DNA of 64,000 nucleotides from Allomuricauda sp. (GTDB lineage Bacteria; Bacteroidota; Bacteroidia; Flavobacteriales; Flavobacteriaceae). Below the pieces are notes generated by a model. It was given only the letters and a program-made list of their open reading frames with translations, had not been told where the DNA came from and made no database searches. Shown piece by piece: positions 36,039 through 46,882 of the stretch. The stretch is taken from assembly GCA_003712125.1 (NCBI GenBank), contig RHLF01000002.1, positions 62,001 to 126,000 on the forward strand, given 5' to 3'. Within the stretch, counting starts at the first letter, position 1; each line of letters opens with the position of its first letter. The translations under genes were made by a program, and so were the position numbers.

Positions 36039-36590
36039 ATGAGTTACATTCCAAGACTGAAGAAAGAATATAATGAGCGTGTAGTAAAGGCACTCTCTGA
36101 TGAATTTGGGTACAACAACGTTATGCAGGTGCCTAAATTGAAAAAGATTGTGGTAAGTCGTGGTGTTGGTGCCGCGGTGGCCGATAAGAAGTTGATCGAT
36201 CATGCGGTTGATGAACTGACCATGATTACCGGTCAGAAAGCCATTGCCACAATGTCTAAAAAGGATGTTGCATCGTTCAAACTTCGTAAGGGTATGCCCA
36301 TTGGTGCAAAAGTGACCCTTCGCGGAGAACGTATGTATGAGTTTTTAGATCGTTTGATTACCAGTGCCCTTCCAAGGGTTCGTGACTTCCAAGGTGTTCG
36401 GGCAACTGGATTTGATGGGAGAGGGAATTATAATTTAGGAGTTACCGAACAAATTATCTTTCCTGAAATCAACATCGATAAAATCAACAGAATTAACGGT
36501 ATGGATATCACTTTCGTGACATCAGCCGAAACAGATAAGGAAGCAAAATCATTGTTAAGCGAATTGGGATTACCCTTTAAAAAGAATTAA
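36039..36590 (+). CDS. rplE: Ribosomal protein uL5
   Basis: 183 residues: [35 protein letters not shown] and [18 protein letters not shown] are family landmarks. Binds 5S rRNA in the central protuberance. Two bases after rplX; one base before rpsN. Confidence 0.97.
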   Translation: MSYIPRLKKEYNERVVKALSDEFGYNNVMQVPKLKKIVVSRGVGAAVADKKLIDHAVDELTMITGQKAIATMSKKDVASFKLRKGMPIGAKVTLRGERMYEFLDRLITSALPRVRDFQGVRATGFDGRGNYNLGVTEQIIFPEINIDKINRINGMDITFVTSAETDKEAKSLLSELGLPFKKN

Positions 36591-36591
36591 C

Positions 36592-36861
36592 ATGGCCAAA
36601 GAATCAATGAAAGCCCGTGAAAGAAAAAGGGCAAAAACGGTAGCAAAATATGCTGAAAAGAGAAAGGCTTTGAAAGAGGCTGGCGACTACGAAGCGTTAC
36701 AAAAACTGCCAAAAAATGCATCCCCGGTTCGTATGCGTAACCGCTGTAAATTGACCGGAAGGCCAAGAGGTTATATGAGAACCTTTGGTATTTCAAGGGT
36801 TACATTCCGAGAAATGGCTAACAAAGGATTGATTCCAGGAGTTAAAAAAGCAAGTTGGTAA
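36592..36861 (+). CDS. rpsN: Ribosomal protein uS14, zinc-free form
   Basis: 89 residues, the longer form of uS14. The zinc-ribbon cysteine pairs of the short form are missing; the only Cys is in [19 protein letters not shown]. This makes it the zinc-independent type. Confidence 0.96.
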   Translation: MAKESMKARERKRAKTVAKYAEKRKALKEAGDYEALQKLPKNASPVRMRNRCKLTGRPRGYMRTFGISRVTFREMANKGLIPGVKKASW

Positions 36862-36881
36862 AAAAATATAAAGAGTAGAAG

Positions 36882-37280
36882 ATGTTAACAGATCCAATAT
36901 CAGATTATTTGACCCGTATTCGCAATGCCAGTAGGGCAGGCCATAGGGTAGTGAATATTCCAGGTTCCAACTTGAAAAGGGAAATGACCAAGATTTTGTT
37001 CGATCAAGGTTATATTTTAAGCTACAAGTTCGAAGAAGATAAGCTTCAAGGAAATATTAAAATTGCCTTGAAATACGACAGATTGACCAAAGAACCGGTT
37101 ATCAAGAAATTGCAAAGGGTAAGTAAACCTGGACTAAGAAAGTATTCAGGTTCACAAGACTATCCAAGAGTCTTGAACGGTTTGGGAATTGCAATTGTTT
37201 CTACATCGCATGGCGTGATGACCAGTAAGCAAGCAGCAAAAGATAATGTGGGTGGCGAAGTACTTTGCTACGTATACTAA
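36882..37280 (+). CDS. rpsH: Ribosomal protein uS8
   Basis: 132 residues: MLTDPISDYLTRIRNASRAG at the start and LGIAIVSTSHGVMTSKQA near the end are diagnostic. In E. coli it represses the spc operon at the uL5 start; no equivalent mRNA site is visible here. Confidence 0.97.
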   Translation: MLTDPISDYLTRIRNASRAGHRVVNIPGSNLKREMTKILFDQGYILSYKFEEDKLQGNIKIALKYDRLTKEPVIKKLQRVSKPGLRKYSGSQDYPRVLNGLGIAIVSTSHGVMTSKQAAKDNVGGEVLCYVY

Positions 37281-37298
37281 AATAAAGAGTTAAAGAAG

Positions 37299-37841
37299 AT
37301 GTCAAGAATAGGCAACAATCCAGTTTCGATTCCAGAAGGAGTTACCGTTGAGGTCAACGATGGTGTAGTTACCGTAAAAGGAAAATTGGGCGAATTGACC
37401 CAAAGTTTCTCTGAGGTGGATATCAAGGTTGAAGAAGGTGAGGTAAATGTAACCAGATCTTCAGAATCAAAAGACCACAAGGCAAAACATGGCCTTTACA
37501 GAGCATTGGTATCAAATATGGTAGAAGGTGTTTCCAAAGGGTTCTCCAAAGAGCTTGAATTGGTTGGGGTAGGTTATCGAGCTTCTAACCAAGGTCAAAA
37601 ATTGGATCTGGCCCTTGGATTTTCACATAACATTGTCATGGATATCGCTCCTGAAGTGAAAATTGAAACAACTTCCGAAAAAGGTAAGAATCCGATAGTG
37701 AAGTTAACCTCACATGACAAACAGTTAGTGGGACAGGTGGCAGCTAAAATCCGATCTTTCCGCAAACCGGAACCCTACAAAGGAAAAGGTATCAAGTTTG
37801 TTGGTGAACAAATTAGAAGAAAAGCAGGTAAATCAGCCTAA
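37299..37841 (+). CDS. rplF: Ribosomal protein uL6
   Basis: 180 residues: [39 protein letters not shown] and the C-terminal [19 protein letters not shown]. Two repeated domains near the GTPase-associated centre. Confidence 0.97.
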   Translation: MSRIGNNPVSIPEGVTVEVNDGVVTVKGKLGELTQSFSEVDIKVEEGEVNVTRSSESKDHKAKHGLYRALVSNMVEGVSKGFSKELELVGVGYRASNQGQKLDLALGFSHNIVMDIAPEVKIETTSEKGKNPIVKLTSHDKQLVGQVAAKIRSFRKPEPYKGKGIKFVGEQIRRKAGKSA

Positions 37842-37852
37842 GAAATAAGATT

Positions 37853-38206
37853 ATGGGACTATCTAAGACTGAAAGAAGATTGCGTATTCGAAAAAGAATC
37901 AGAAAGATTTCATTTGGAACTGATTCAAAGCCTCGTTTGGCCGTTTTTCGAAGCAATAAAGAAATATATGCCCAATTGATTGATGACAACAAGGGCGTAA
38001 CCTTGGCTGCTGCATCCTCAAGGGATAAAGAAATCGATGCCAAAGGAACTGGCGTTGAAGTGGCAAATGCCGTTGGTAAGGCGATTGCTGAAAAAGCTAA
38101 AAAAGCAGGTATTGAAACAGTTGCTTTTGACCGTGGAGGGAACCTTTACCATGGTAGGGTTAAATCTTTGGCAGAAGCGGCACGAGAAGCAGGACTTAAA
38201 TTCTAG
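37853..38206 (+). CDS. rplR: Ribosomal protein uL18
   Basis: 117 residues: [37 protein letters not shown] and the C-terminal [20 protein letters not shown]. Binds 5S rRNA with uL5. Confidence 0.97.
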   Translation: MGLSKTERRLRIRKRIRKISFGTDSKPRLAVFRSNKEIYAQLIDDNKGVTLAAASSRDKEIDAKGTGVEVANAVGKAIAEKAKKAGIETVAFDRGGNLYHGRVKSLAEAAREAGLKF

Positions 38207-38214
38207 AACAAGAT

Positions 38215-38739
38215 ATGTACGGAAAATACAAAAATGTAGAAATGGTTAAACCAGGTGGTCTAGAATTAAAAGACCGTCTAGTTGGTGTACAAAGGGTGAC
38301 CAAGGTAACCAAAGGTGGTCGTGCATTTGGTTTCTCTGCCATTGTAGTAGTGGGTGATGAGAACGGTGTTGTGGGCCACGGATTAGGCAAATCAAAAGAA
38401 GTTGCCACAGCTATTGCCAAAGCTATTGAAGACGCCAAAAAGAATTTGGTTCGTATTCCTTTGACAAAAGGCACATTGCCTCACGAACAAAAGGGAAAAT
38501 ATGGTGGTGCCCGCGTATACATTCAACCTGCATCACAGGGTACGGGAGTTATCGCCGGTGGCGCTGTAAGAGCGGTACTCGAATCAGTAGGCGTACATGA
38601 TGTACTTTCAAAATCGCAGGGATCCTCGAACCCGCACAATGTGGTGAAGGCCACTTTTGATGCTTTATTGCAGTTGCGTGATGCCAATGTAATTGCCAAG
38701 CAGCGAGGAATCAGTGTAGAAAAAGTTTTTAAAGGATAA
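38215..38739 (+). CDS. rpsE: Ribosomal protein uS5
   Basis: 174 residues: [20 protein letters not shown] (dsRNA-binding-like domain), [11 protein letters not shown] and the C-terminal [16 protein letters not shown]. Helps unwind mRNA at the entry site and keep decoding accurate. Confidence 0.97.
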   Translation: MYGKYKNVEMVKPGGLELKDRLVGVQRVTKVTKGGRAFGFSAIVVVGDENGVVGHGLGKSKEVATAIAKAIEDAKKNLVRIPLTKGTLPHEQKGKYGGARVYIQPASQGTGVIAGGAVRAVLESVGVHDVLSKSQGSSNPHNVVKATFDALLQLRDANVIAKQRGISVEKVFKG

Positions 38740-38744
38740 GACAA

Positions 38745-38924
38745 ATGGCCAAAATCAAGGTAAAGCAAGTAAGAAGTGCCATTAAAAGGCCGCAAAATCA
38801 AAAGCGTACATTGGAGGCTTTGGGTTTGCGTAAGATAGGACAAGTAGTTGAGCATGATGACACGCCCAACATCTTGGGAATGATAAACAAAGTAAAACAC
38901 TTGGTTTCCACTGAGGAAGCTTAA
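38745..38924 (+). CDS. rpmD: Ribosomal protein uL30
   Basis: 59 residues, read directly from the DNA between rpsE and rplO. It starts MAKIKVKQVRSAIKRP and includes TLEALGLRKIGQVVEH and MINKVKHLVSTEEA, matching the uL30 ferredoxin-like fold and length. 5 bp after rpsE and 14 bp before rplO. Confidence 0.95.
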   Translation: MAKIKVKQVRSAIKRPQNQKRTLEALGLRKIGQVVEHDDTPNILGMINKVKHLVSTEEA

Positions 38925-38938
38925 ATGATAGCGTAAAG

Positions 38939-39391
38939 ATGGACTTGAATAATTTAAAACCTGCCGAAGGTTCAACACATAGAGCTGGGAAAAGACTGGG
39001 AAGAGGACAAGGATCCGGTAAAGGAGGAACTGCCGCACGAGGTCATAAAGGTGCCAAGTCAAGGTCTGGATATTCAAAAAAGATTGGATTTGAAGGTGGT
39101 CAAATGCCGTTGCAACGACGTGTGCCTAAGTTTGGCTTCACCAATATTAATCGTAAGGAATATCAAGCTATTAACTTGGATAAGCTTCAAACCTTGGTTG
39201 ACAACAAAGTTGTTAAAGATGAAGTAACCTTTGAAACTTTGGTCGAGAACAGATTGGCTCGAAAAAATGAATTGGTCAAGATTTTGGGCAATGGTGAGCT
39301 AAAGGCCAAATTGAAGGTTTCTGCACATAAATTTAGTGCTTCTGCCAAAGCAGCTATTGAGAAAGCTGGTGGTGAAGCCATAACACTATAA
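38939..39391 (+). CDS. rplO: Ribosomal protein uL15
   Basis: 150 residues: MDLNNLKPAEGSTHRAGKRL and the Gly/Lys-rich GRGQGSGKGGTAARGHKG arm that threads into 23S rRNA, followed by FEGGQMPLQRRVPKFGF. 13 bp before secY. Confidence 0.97.
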   Translation: MDLNNLKPAEGSTHRAGKRLGRGQGSGKGGTAARGHKGAKSRSGYSKKIGFEGGQMPLQRRVPKFGFTNINRKEYQAINLDKLQTLVDNKVVKDEVTFETLVENRLARKNELVKILGNGELKAKLKVSAHKFSASAKAAIEKAGGEAITL

Positions 39392-39404
39392 GACCAAATT
39401 TCGG

Positions 39405-40748
39405 ATGAAGAAATTTATTGAGACCATATCAAATATCTGGAAGATCGAAGAGCTAAGGAGACGTATCCTCGTCACCTTGGGTTTGCTAGTTGTATACCGA
39501 TTTGGTGCACAAGTGGTATTGCCAGGTATCGATACATCTCAATTAGCACAGCTCGCAGATAATACAGGTCAGGGAATATTAGGTATTCTAAACGCATTTA
39601 CGGGCGGAGCCTTTGCAAATGCTTCTGTATTTGCCCTTGGAATTATGCCTTACATATCAGCTTCCATTGTGGTTCAGTTGATGAGTATTGCCATTCCTTA
39701 TCTTCAAAAATTGGATAAAGAGGGCGAGAGTGGTCGTAAAACCAAGAATCAGATTACGCGATGGTTGACCATCGCCATTTGTGTAGTTCAGGCACCTGCC
39801 TATTTGTATGGTCTTGAGGCTCTTGGTGTTCCAAATAGTGCATTCGTGCTAGGCAAAGGACTCGACTTCATTGTGCCGGCTGTAGTCATTTTGGTCACAG
39901 GCTGTGTCTTTGCCATGTGGTTGGGTGAGAAGATAACGGACAAAGGTATTGGTAATGGTATCTCATTGTTGATAATGATTGGTATTATAGCAACCATGCC
40001 CCAATCGTTTGTTCAGGAATTTATTTCAAGAACTACGAACAATACCGGTGGACTCATGTTCATTTTGATTGAGGTTATTGTTTGGTTCCTTGTGATTTTG
40101 GCTAGTGTGTTATTGCATATGGCCATTCGCCAAATACCGGTGCAGTATGCGAGACGCAGTGCTTCCGGGGGCTATGAAAAAAATGTTATGGGTGCTAGAC
40201 AATACATTCCATTGAGGTTAAATGCCTCTGGGGTAATGCCCATCATTTTCGCCCAGGCGATCATGTTCGCGCCAAGTTTGATCGGTAGAACATTCAATAG
40301 CACGGCAGTAGGCCAATGGATGGAAGTGCAGTTTGCTGATATTTTTGGATTATGGTATAATGTATTGTTCGCAGTATTGATCATCATTTTTACCTATTTC
40401 TATACAGCTATAACGGTACCAACCAACAAGATGGCTGACGATTTAAAACGAAGTGGTGGTTTTATTCCCGGTATACGTCCTGGTAAGGAAACAGGTGATT
40501 ATTTAGACAAAATTATGTCCCTGATCACATTCCCTGGTTCAATTTTCTTGGCCTTGCTTGCAGTTTTACCTGCAATTGTGGTAAAGTTAATGGACGTTCA
40601 AGCGGGATGGGCGCTATTCTATGGTGGAACCTCACTACTCATTATGGTAGGTGTGGCTATCGATACGGTACAACAAGTAAATTCATATCTGTTGAACAGA
40701 CATTACGATGGTCTGATGAAAACGGGTAAAAATAGAAAAGTAGCATAA
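39405..40748 (+). CDS. secY: Protein translocase subunit SecY
   Basis: 447 residues with ten predicted membrane helices. The first includes LVVYRFGAQVVLPGID, the plug region lies after TGGAFANASVFALGIMPYIS, and the cytosolic loops carry QYARR and GGFIPGIRPGKET needed for SecA and ribosome binding. Main channel for export and membrane insertion. Placement between rplO and infA is the classic spc arrangement. Confidence 0.97.
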   Translation: MKKFIETISNIWKIEELRRRILVTLGLLVVYRFGAQVVLPGIDTSQLAQLADNTGQGILGILNAFTGGAFANASVFALGIMPYISASIVVQLMSIAIPYLQKLDKEGESGRKTKNQITRWLTIAICVVQAPAYLYGLEALGVPNSAFVLGKGLDFIVPAVVILVTGCVFAMWLGEKITDKGIGNGISLLIMIGIIATMPQSFVQEFISRTTNNTGGLMFILIEVIVWFLVILASVLLHMAIRQIPVQYARRSASGGYEKNVMGARQYIPLRLNASGVMPIIFAQAIMFAPSLIGRTFNSTAVGQWMEVQFADIFGLWYNVLFAVLIIIFTYFYTAITVPTNKMADDLKRSGGFIPGIRPGKETGDYLDKIMSLITFPGSIFLALLAVLPAIVVKLMDVQAGWALFYGGTSLLIMVGVAIDTVQQVNSYLLNRHYDGLMKTGKNRKVA

Positions 40749-40751
40749 AGT

Positions 40752-40967
40752 ATGGCAAAACAGCCACCCATAGAACAAGACGGAACGATTATAGAAGCAT
40801 TGTCAAATGCAATGTTTCGTGTTGAATTGGAAAACGGTCACATTGTTACGGCACATATATCAGGAAAGATGCGTATGCATTACATAAAATTGCTTCCTGG
40901 TGACAAGGTAAAACTTGAGATGAGCCCATATGATTTGACCAAGGCAAGAATTACATATAGATACTAA
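40752..40967 (+). CDS. infA: Translation initiation factor IF-1
   Basis: 71 residues forming a single S1/OB fold: [39 protein letters not shown] and [14 protein letters not shown] match IF-1. Binds the ribosomal A site during initiation. 3 bp after secY. Confidence 0.97.
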   Translation: MAKQPPIEQDGTIIEALSNAMFRVELENGHIVTAHISGKMRMHYIKLLPGDKVKLEMSPYDLTKARITYRY

Positions 40968-40971
40968 AACG

Positions 40972-41088
40972 ATGAAAGTTAGAGCATCCATAAAAAAAAG
41001 AAGTGCAGACTGCAAAATTGTTCGCAGAAAAGGTAGACTGTACGTAATCAACAAGAAGAATCCTAGATTTAAACAAAGACAAGGGTAA
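40972..41088 (+). CDS. rpmJ: Ribosomal protein bL36, zinc-free form
   Basis: 38 residues, starting [20 protein letters not shown]. The zinc site of typical bL36 (Cys11, Cys14, Cys27, His32) is reduced to Cys14, with Ser11, Asn27 and Arg32 in the other places, so it is the zinc-independent form. 4 bp after infA and 2 bp before rpsM. Confidence 0.95.
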   Translation: MKVRASIKKRSADCKIVRRKGRLYVINKKNPRFKQRQG

Positions 41089-41090
41089 TT

Positions 41091-41465
41091 ATGGCAAGAA
41101 TCGCAGGTGTTGACATACCAAAACAAAAGCGTGGGGTAATTTCGCTTACCTATATCTATGGCGTTGGTAAAAGCCGTGCCAAAGATATTTTGGAAACAGC
41201 TGGTGTAAGTGAGGATAAGAAAGTTTCGGATTGGAACGATGATGAAATCGGAAAAATTCGTGATGCTGTATCAGCATTCACCATCGAAGGAGAACTTCGC
41301 TCAGAGACCCAGTTAAACATTAAGCGTCTAATGGATATTGGATGCTATAGAGGCATTCGTCATCGTTCAGGACTTCCTTTGAGAGGACAGCGCACGAAGA
41401 ACAATTCTAGGACACGAAAAGGAAAGCGAAAAACAGTGGCCAACAAGAAAAAGGCAACTAAATAA
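41091..41465 (+). CDS. rpsM: Ribosomal protein uS13
   Basis: 124 residues: [33 protein letters not shown] and the C-terminal [20 protein letters not shown] with a Lys-rich tail. Contacts the P-site tRNA and the 50S bridge. First gene of the alpha-operon part. Confidence 0.97.
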   Translation: MARIAGVDIPKQKRGVISLTYIYGVGKSRAKDILETAGVSEDKKVSDWNDDEIGKIRDAVSAFTIEGELRSETQLNIKRLMDIGCYRGIRHRSGLPLRGQRTKNNSRTRKGKRKTVANKKKATK

Positions 41466-41480
41466 TATAGCTAGATTATT

Positions 41481-41885
41481 ATGGCAAAGACTACTGGTAA
41501 AGCAGGTTCAAAGACCTCCAAAAAAAGAAAAGTCATTGTTGATTCAACGGGTGAAGCCCATATTGTTGCATCATTCAATAATATCATTATCTCGTTGACC
41601 AATAAGAACGGAGATGTAATCTCATGGTCATCGGCAGGTAAGATGGGCTTTAGGGGCTCAAAAAAGAACACTCCTTATGCTGCTCAGGTGGCTGCCGAGG
41701 AATGTTCTAAAACCGCCCATGAAGCTGGCCTTAGAAAAGTAAAGGTATTTGTTAAGGGACCAGGTAATGGTCGTGAGTCTGCAATTAGAACCATTCATAA
41801 TTCAGGTATTGAAGTTACTGAAATAGTAGATGTAACACCACTACCGCATAATGGTTGTAGACCTCCAAAAAGAAGAAGAGTTTAA
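41481..41885 (+). CDS. rpsK: Ribosomal protein uS11
   Basis: 134 residues: [40 protein letters not shown] and the C-terminal [17 protein letters not shown]. Forms the 30S platform. It is followed by a 107-bp structured gap before rpsD, the largest gap inside the alpha part. Confidence 0.97.
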   Translation: MAKTTGKAGSKTSKKRKVIVDSTGEAHIVASFNNIIISLTNKNGDVISWSSAGKMGFRGSKKNTPYAAQVAAEECSKTAHEAGLRKVKVFVKGPGNGRESAIRTIHNSGIEVTEIVDVTPLPHNGCRPPKRRRV

Positions 41886-41992
41886 TTAGTACTAACAATT
41901 TCCCTATAAGTAACGGGAATTCTCAAGAGAGTGCTTGAAGATTATCGAAGGATAAGCCTTAATTCATAATCGCACTTTCAAAAATTTAGAAG
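41886..41992 (+). ncRNA. Structured leader before rpsD
   Basis: A 107-nt non-coding gap with successive potential hairpins: TTCCC/GGGAA (41900-41904, 41915-41919), TCAAG/CTTGA (41923-41927, 41934-41938), and a two-tier stem GATTAT/ATAATC (41940-41945, 41966-41971) enclosing AAGG/CCTT (41948-41951, 41957-41960). uS4 controls its own synthesis through mRNA structures in several bacteria, so a uS4-binding leader is plausible; this is inference. Confidence 0.45.
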
Positions 41993-42598
41993 ATGGCAAG
42001 ATATAAAGGACCAAAAACAAAGATCGCCCGTAAATTTGGCGAAGCAATTTTCGGAGATGACAAATCATTCGAAAAAAAGAACTACCCTCCTGGACAGCAT
42101 GGAAACAACCGTCGCCGAGGTAAAAAATCGGAATATGCTATCCAGTTGATGGAAAAACAAAAAGCAAAATATACCTACGGTATTCTTGAACGACAGTTTA
42201 GAAATCTTTTTGCTGAAGCGAAAAGAAAAGAAGGAGTAACTGGTGAGGTATTGCTACAGTTATGTGAATCTAGATTAGATAACGTGGTTTATAGAATGGG
42301 GATTTCCCCATCTCGACGTGGTGCAAGACAATTGGTCTCCCACCGACACATCACCGTTAATGGCGGTGTGGTAAACATTCCATCATATTCCCTTAAACCA
42401 GGTGATGTTGTTGGGGTACGTGAAAAATCAAAGTCGGTTCAGGCAATTAACGATTCACTTTCGGCAAATAGTAGTGTGTACGAATGGATTACCTGGAACT
42501 CAGATAAGAAAGAAGGTACTTTTGTGACCACTCCTGAGCGTATTCAGATTCCTGAGAACATCAAGGAACAATTAATTGTCGAATTATACTCAAAATAA
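41993..42598 (+). CDS. rpsD: Ribosomal protein uS4
   Basis: 201 residues: [39 protein letters not shown] and the S4 RNA-binding domain [20 protein letters not shown] with [13 protein letters not shown]. First protein to bind 16S rRNA in 30S assembly and a known autoregulator elsewhere. 18 bp before rpoA. Confidence 0.97.
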   Translation: MARYKGPKTKIARKFGEAIFGDDKSFEKKNYPPGQHGNNRRRGKKSEYAIQLMEKQKAKYTYGILERQFRNLFAEAKRKEGVTGEVLLQLCESRLDNVVYRMGISPSRRGARQLVSHRHITVNGGVVNIPSYSLKPGDVVGVREKSKSVQAINDSLSANSSVYEWITWNSDKKEGTFVTTPERIQIPENIKEQLIVELYSK

Positions 42599-42616
42599 AA
42601 CAACACAGATCCAATT

Positions 42617-43609
42617 ATGGCATTACTTAATTTTCAAAAGCCCGATAAGGTTATAATGATAGACTCGACGGATTTCGAGGGGAAATTTGAATTTCGCCCC
42701 TTGGAGCCCGGTTATGGTCTGACCGTTGGTAACGCATTGCGACGCGTTCTTCTTTCCTCTTTGGAAGGTTTTGCTATCACTTCGGTACGAATTGATGGTG
42801 TTGAACACGAGTTTTCGGTTATCCCTGGTGTTGTTGAAGATGTAACCGAAATCATCTTGAACCTAAAACAAATCCGTTTCAAAAGACAGATTGATGATGT
42901 AGAAAGTGAGACTGTTTCAGTTTCTGTGAGTGGAAAAAACCAATTGACTGCTGGAGATTTTCAAAAGTTCATTTCAGGATACCAAGTATTGAACCCTGAT
43001 TTGGTCATTTGTAATATGGATGCAAAGGTTGCCATCAACCTCGAAGTAATTATCGAAAAAGGCCGCGGTTATGTGCCTGCAGAAGAAAACAAGAAATCAA
43101 ACGCCCCGCTTGGTAGCATTGCGGTTGATTCTGTTTTCACTCCTGTTAAGAATGTAAAATATAGCATTGAAAACTTTAGGGTAGAGCAGAAAACCGATTA
43201 TGAAAAATTGGTTTTTGAAATCGTAACAGATGGCTCGATCCATCCTAAGGATGCCTTAACTGAGGCAGCCAAAGTATTGATTCACCATTTCATGTTGTTC
43301 TCTGACGAGCGCATCACTTTAGAAGCTGATGAGATTGCCCAGACCGAGACTTATGATGAGGAGTCATTGCACATGCGTCAGTTGTTGAAAACCAAATTGG
43401 TTGACATGGATCTTTCTGTACGTGCATTGAATTGCTTGAAAGCTGCCGAGGTTGATACCTTGGGTGATTTGGTTTCCTTCAATAAGAATGACCTGATGAA
43501 GTTTAGAAACTTTGGTAAAAAATCCTTGACTGAGCTCGAAGAATTGGTTATCAACAAAGGACTTCAGTTTGGTATGGACTTGACCAAATACAAACTCGAC
43601 AAAGATTAA
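42617..43609 (+). CDS. rpoA: RNA polymerase alpha subunit
   Basis: 330 residues. The N-terminal domain ([37 protein letters not shown]) makes the dimer that nucleates RNA polymerase. The C-terminal domain near residues 255-320 ([33 protein letters not shown]) binds promoter DNA and activators. Confidence 0.97.
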   Translation: MALLNFQKPDKVIMIDSTDFEGKFEFRPLEPGYGLTVGNALRRVLLSSLEGFAITSVRIDGVEHEFSVIPGVVEDVTEIILNLKQIRFKRQIDDVESETVSVSVSGKNQLTAGDFQKFISGYQVLNPDLVICNMDAKVAINLEVIIEKGRGYVPAEENKKSNAPLGSIAVDSVFTPVKNVKYSIENFRVEQKTDYEKLVFEIVTDGSIHPKDALTEAAKVLIHHFMLFSDERITLEADEIAQTETYDEESLHMRQLLKTKLVDMDLSVRALNCLKAAEVDTLGDLVSFNKNDLMKFRNFGKKSLTELEELVINKGLQFGMDLTKYKLDKD

Positions 43610-43673
43610 TAATCATAATTTGCTCTCCCAGTTTTAGAATGGGATTTGGTAGCAAGATGATAAGAATAGAAAA

Positions 43674-44177
43674 ATGAGACATAGAAAAAAATTCAATCAC
43701 TTAGGAAGAACAGCTGCACACCGTAAGGCAATGCTTGCGAATATGGCATGTTCCCTTATAGAACACAAGCGCATAAATACTACGGTTGCCAAGGCCAAAG
43801 CTTTGAAGCAATTTGTTGAGCCTTTGATTACAAAGTCCAAAGCGGAGAATAACCAAACCACTGAGAAAGGTACGCACAACCGCCGTGTAGTTTTTAGTAA
43901 GCTTAGAAACAAACATGCGGTAACTGAATTGTTTAGCGCGGTATCAGAAAAAGTGGGTGATCGACCTGGAGGGTATACCCGAATCATCAAATTGGGAAAT
44001 CGATTGGGTGATAATGCTGACATGGCCATGATAGAGTTAGTTGATTTTAACGAACTTTACAATGCCGGTAAGCCCAAAAAGAAATCAACGAGAAGAAGTC
44101 GAAGAGGTGGTGGTAAGGCTAAAGCGGAAGCTGCTCCGGCTGTTGCTGAAACTAAAGTTGATGACTCAGAAGAATAA
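43674..44177 (+). CDS. rplQ: Ribosomal protein bL17 with C-terminal extension
   Basis: 167 residues. The first 120 or so match bL17 ([40 protein letters not shown]). The last 40 residues are an extra tail, first Lys/Arg-rich ([20 protein letters not shown]), then Ala/Glu-rich and acidic; such tails are usual in this phylum. A small TCCCA/TGGGA hairpin lies in the 64-bp gap before it. Last gene of the cluster, followed by a strong terminator. Confidence 0.97.
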   Translation: MRHRKKFNHLGRTAAHRKAMLANMACSLIEHKRINTTVAKAKALKQFVEPLITKSKAENNQTTEKGTHNRRVVFSKLRNKHAVTELFSAVSEKVGDRPGGYTRIIKLGNRLGDNADMAMIELVDFNELYNAGKPKKKSTRRSRRGGGKAKAEAAPAVAETKVDDSEE

Positions 44178-44201
44178 GATGTTAAATACTATTTGATAAC
44201 C

Positions 44202-44235
44202 AAAAAAGGATACGCCAAAAACGTATCCTTTTTTT
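44202..44235 (+). terminator. Terminator of the ribosomal cluster
   Basis: A 13-bp perfect stem AAAAAAGGATACG/CGTATCCTTTTTT (44202-44214 and 44222-44234) with a 7-nt loop, ending in T. It closes the rpsL-to-rplQ unit 24 bp after rplQ. Confidence 0.9.
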
Positions 44236-44264
44236 ATGTTTTTTTGTAAAATTTTTGTCCTAAT

Positions 44265-45377
44265 ATGAAATATCAAGAAAGAAAAAAAGCACTTGTACTA
44301 TTGGAAGATGGTACTATTTTTTATGGTAAGGCTGTTGGCAATAAAGAGGGCACCGCCTACGGAGAAGTTTGTTTCAATACGGGTATGACGGGCTATCAAG
44401 AGATTTTTACAGATCCCTCTTACTATGGTCAATTGATGGTGACAACAAACGCCCATATTGGCAATTATGGTACCCATGCAGATGAGGTCGAATCCGATTC
44501 CATTAAAATAGCGGGGTTGATTGTCAAAAATTTTAGTTATAACTATTCAAGACCTTCGGCAGACAAAAGTCTTGAAGAGTTTTTAGAGGATAACGGCTTG
44601 TTGGCCATCTCTGATGTTGATACTAGAGCTTTGGTGAGTTACATTAGGGACAATGGCGCCATGAATGCCCTTATTTCTACCCGAGTAGACGATATAGCCG
44701 CCTTAAAGAAGGAACTTAAAGAGGTCCCTAGTATGGAAGGATTGGAATTGGCTTCAAAGGTTTCGGCAAAGGAACCTTACTTCTACGGTGACGAAAAAGC
44801 GGATTTTAAGATCTCTGCCTTAGATATTGGAATAAAGAAGAATATCTTAAGGAACTTGGCAAAACGTGGGGCCTATATCAAAGTTTATCCCTACAATTCT
44901 TCGTATGAAGAAATGACCGATTTTAATCCAGATGCCTATTTCATATCAAACGGACCCGGTGACCCTGAACCCTTAAAGGAAGCCATCAATACCACAAAGG
45001 AGATCCTTAAGACAAACAAGCCTTTATTCGGAATTTGTTTGGGCCATCAGGTACTGGCCTTGGCCAATGGAGTGTCAACCTATAAAATGCATCATGGACA
45101 TCGAGGCATTAACCACCCCATTCTGAATTTGATGACGGGTAAGGGAGAAATCACGTCGCAGAACCATGGTTTTGCCATTAATCGGGAGGAAACCGAGGCC
45201 CATCCAGATTTGGAGGTGACACACACCCATTTAAACGATAATACGGTAGCTGGGATAAAGATGAAGTACAAAAATGTGTTTTCGGTACAATACCATCCTG
45301 AAGCAAGTCCTGGACCACATGATGCAGATTATCTTTTCGATCAGTTTTTTGAAGCCATAAAGGCCAGTGCCAACTAA
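44265..45377 (+). CDS. carA: Carbamoyl-phosphate synthase small chain
   Basis: 370 residues: an N-terminal CPSase small-chain domain (LLEDGTIFYGKAVG, GYQEIFTDPSYYGQ) and a class-I glutamine amidotransferase domain with the nucleophile in FGICLGHQVLA, the HGHRGINHP loop, and the catalytic His and Glu in QYHPEASPGPHD. Supplies ammonia from glutamine to CarB for arginine and pyrimidine synthesis. The large subunit carB is not in the window. Its position after rplQ is common in flavobacteria. Confidence 0.95.
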   Translation: MKYQERKKALVLLEDGTIFYGKAVGNKEGTAYGEVCFNTGMTGYQEIFTDPSYYGQLMVTTNAHIGNYGTHADEVESDSIKIAGLIVKNFSYNYSRPSADKSLEEFLEDNGLLAISDVDTRALVSYIRDNGAMNALISTRVDDIAALKKELKEVPSMEGLELASKVSAKEPYFYGDEKADFKISALDIGIKKNILRNLAKRGAYIKVYPYNSSYEEMTDFNPDAYFISNGPGDPEPLKEAINTTKEILKTNKPLFGICLGHQVLALANGVSTYKMHHGHRGINHPILNLMTGKGEITSQNHGFAINREETEAHPDLEVTHTHLNDNTVAGIKMKYKNVFSVQYHPEASPGPHDADYLFDQFFEAIKASAN

Positions 45378-45417
45378 AACGTTTTAGTTTATTTTTAGGT
45401 TATTTTCAGTTACTTAA

Positions 45418-45443
45418 GGCCGTTTCAGCAAGCTGAAAAGGCC
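45418..45443 (+). terminator. Hairpin after carA
   Basis: GGCC-G-TTTCAGC / GCTGAAA-A-GGCC (45418-45429 and 45432-45443), one mismatch, 2-nt apex, followed by ACCCTTTTG. The T-run is weak; it may terminate carA or lie at the edge of the eno promoter. Confidence 0.4.
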
Positions 45444-45452
45444 ACCCTTTTG

Positions 45453-45460
45453 TATCTTCG
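45453..45460 (+). promoter_or_regulatory. Candidate -7 box for eno
   Basis: TATCTTCG differs at one position from TAnnTTTG and lies 28 nt before the eno ATG. No good TTTG at -33 because that interval is occupied by the hairpin. Confidence 0.35.
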
Positions 45461-45473
45461 TCTAATTATTTGA

Positions 45474-46784
<1,311 letters not shown>

Positions 46785-46801
46785 CGATTATTTAGCATAA
46801 C

Positions 46802-46835
46802 AAAAGCCTTTCTCAAATGAGAAAGGCTTTTTTTT
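46802..46835 (+). terminator. Terminator of eno
   Basis: A 14-bp stem AAAAGCCTTTCTCA/TGAGAAAGGCTTTT (46802-46815 and 46818-46831) with a 2-nt apex and eight T from 46828. Confidence 0.9.
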
Positions 46836-46882
46836 GCGCCCTTAATGCTGTATATTAATCTGACGTAAACAGTGATCCAATT

